Assembly (NCBI GenBank): GCA_017451395.1
Contig: JAFSPR010000046.1
Location: forward strand, 1-40,464
Reading direction: 5' to 3'
From: Bacteroidales bacterium
Lineage (GTDB): Bacteria > Bacteroidota > Bacteroidia > Bacteroidales > UBA932
Length of the DNA stretch: 40,464 bases
Below the pieces are notes generated by a model, which worked only from the letters and a program-made list of their open reading frames with translations, was not told the DNA's origin and made no database searches. Position numbers and translations under genes: made by a program. Each line of letters opens with the position of its first letter. The stretch's first letter is position 1. Below are positions 40,090-40,464 of this stretch, in pieces.

Positions 40090-40464
40090 CTAGTATTGAA
40101 CGCTGCTTAGGAAGAGGGCGTTTCCGGGGACGGATTCGCCGGCGTCACCGCGGGTGCCGCTCTCTATGAGTTCCGCAATCCATTCAGGCCGATGCTTCCC
40201 CCGGCCCACCTCTATCAGTGACCCTACCGTAGCCCGGACCATATTCCTAAGGAACCTGTCTGCCGCAATGCGGAAATACCAGTAGCAAGGCTCAGAGGCA
40301 GGAGGCACAGGTGCGGGGGACTCCGTTCCGCTTCGCTCCACTCCGGCCCCTCCCACTGCCTGCGGCAGCGGGCCCCTCCCCCTACCCTTGTGCGGGGGTG
40401 CACAAGCCCCCGCACCTGTGCCTCCTGCCTCTGAGCCCATGACCTGGAGATGTGACGGGGTGTA
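40090..40464 (-). CDS. truA: tRNA pseudouridine synthase A, 3' part
   Basis: The last 124 codons are visible and the frame is open to the window edge. The conserved TruA C-terminal segment [20 protein letters not shown] is followed by SLIEVGRGK and the typical end [10 protein letters not shown]. TruA makes pseudouridine at positions 38-40 of tRNA anticodon arms. Residues 10-59 of the visible part (Gly/Ala/Pro-rich) come from a 149-bp palindromic element inserted in frame just before the conserved block (40289-40437). The catalytic Asp lies upstream of the window. Confidence 0.85.
   Translation of the reverse strand, partial: YTPSHLQVMGSEAGGTGAGACAPPHKGRGRGPLPQAVGGAGVERSGTESPAPVPPASEPCYWYFRIAADRFLRNMVRATVGSLIEVGRGKHRPEWIAELIESGTRGDAGESVPGNALFLSSVQY
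40289..40437 (-). repeat. In-frame nested palindromic element inside truA
   Basis: The outer arms (40289-40319 and 40407-40437) are a perfect 31-bp inverted repeat. The 87-bp loop contains CTCCGGCCCCTCCC, an inner hairpin (CTGCC-TGC-GGCAG), GGGCCCCTCCC and a CTACCC tail, the same order as in metG. It is read through as coding sequence without a stop. Confidence 0.85.

Overview
The window looks like chromosomal DNA of an uncultured member of the Bacteroidales (Bacteroidota). Three things support this. Promoters carry TAnnTTTG -7 boxes rather than E. coli-type -10 boxes. There is a SusC/SusD pair with downstream surface lipoproteins. The gene sets (ExbB-4TM-ExbD-ExbD, SerC-SerA-DUF1015, DUF3127, a two-domain MetG with a C-terminal tRNA-binding domain) are ones I associate with that phylum. 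Most of the window has GC-rich codon use. The stretch around 1745-3140 is visibly more AT-rich. I see no tRNA, rRNA, CRISPR array, transposase or phage gene, and no gene-free stretch over 300 bp.

Layout. 1-1681: end of an ExbB/4TM/ExbD/ExbD proton-motive-force operon. 1745-3190: AT-rich accessory patch with a higBA-type toxin-antitoxin pair and a small HTH protein. 3140-17025: a ribose-type polysaccharide-utilization-like locus, with a divergent LacI-family repressor and then ribokinase, GRP-family sugar permease, SusC, SusD, three consecutive ADP-ribosylglycohydrolase-fold lipoproteins and an esterase lipoprotein. The last four genes overlap head to tail. 17068-17811: a separate lipoprotein. 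17909-22639: asnS, udk, a TonB-like protein, a secreted protein and an M16 peptidase split by a frameshift in a run of six A. 22790-26347: DUF3127 and FKBP lipoprotein (minus strand) and recQ (plus), a block bracketed by an inverted pair of REP-like repeats. 26560-31091: small membrane protein, dnaG, metG. 31122-33194: miaA and a pRiA4b-ORF3-like gene (minus), divergent from a YigZ/IMPACT gene. 33259-36600: serC, serA, DUF1015. 36694-39982: TrmH-type methyltransferase (minus), glyA, and a DNA/RNA non-specific nuclease lipoprotein. 40090-40464: the 3' part of truA (minus).

How the genes work together. In the central locus the lipoproteins would act at the cell surface or in the periplasm on a ribosylated compound, such as ADP-ribosyl groups, other ribosides or acylated versions of these. 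SusC/SusD would import the product, the GRP permease would carry free ribose across the inner membrane, and ribokinase would make ribose-5-phosphate. The LacI-type regulator probably senses the sugar and binds a palindrome in the divergent promoter region. A ribose PUL with three ADP-ribosylglycohydrolase homologues and an esterase is the best candidate here for an incompletely described system. SerC, SerA and GlyA give a small serine/glycine/one-carbon group.

The other notable theme is repeat biology. Three core information-processing genes (dnaG, metG, truA) carry in-frame palindromic repeats in flexible segments. Two of these (metG, truA) share a core in which paired GGGAGGGG tracts flank a hairpin. 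A related G-rich structure lies between serC and serA. All functional statements come from reading the sequence and family knowledge; no database search was possible.
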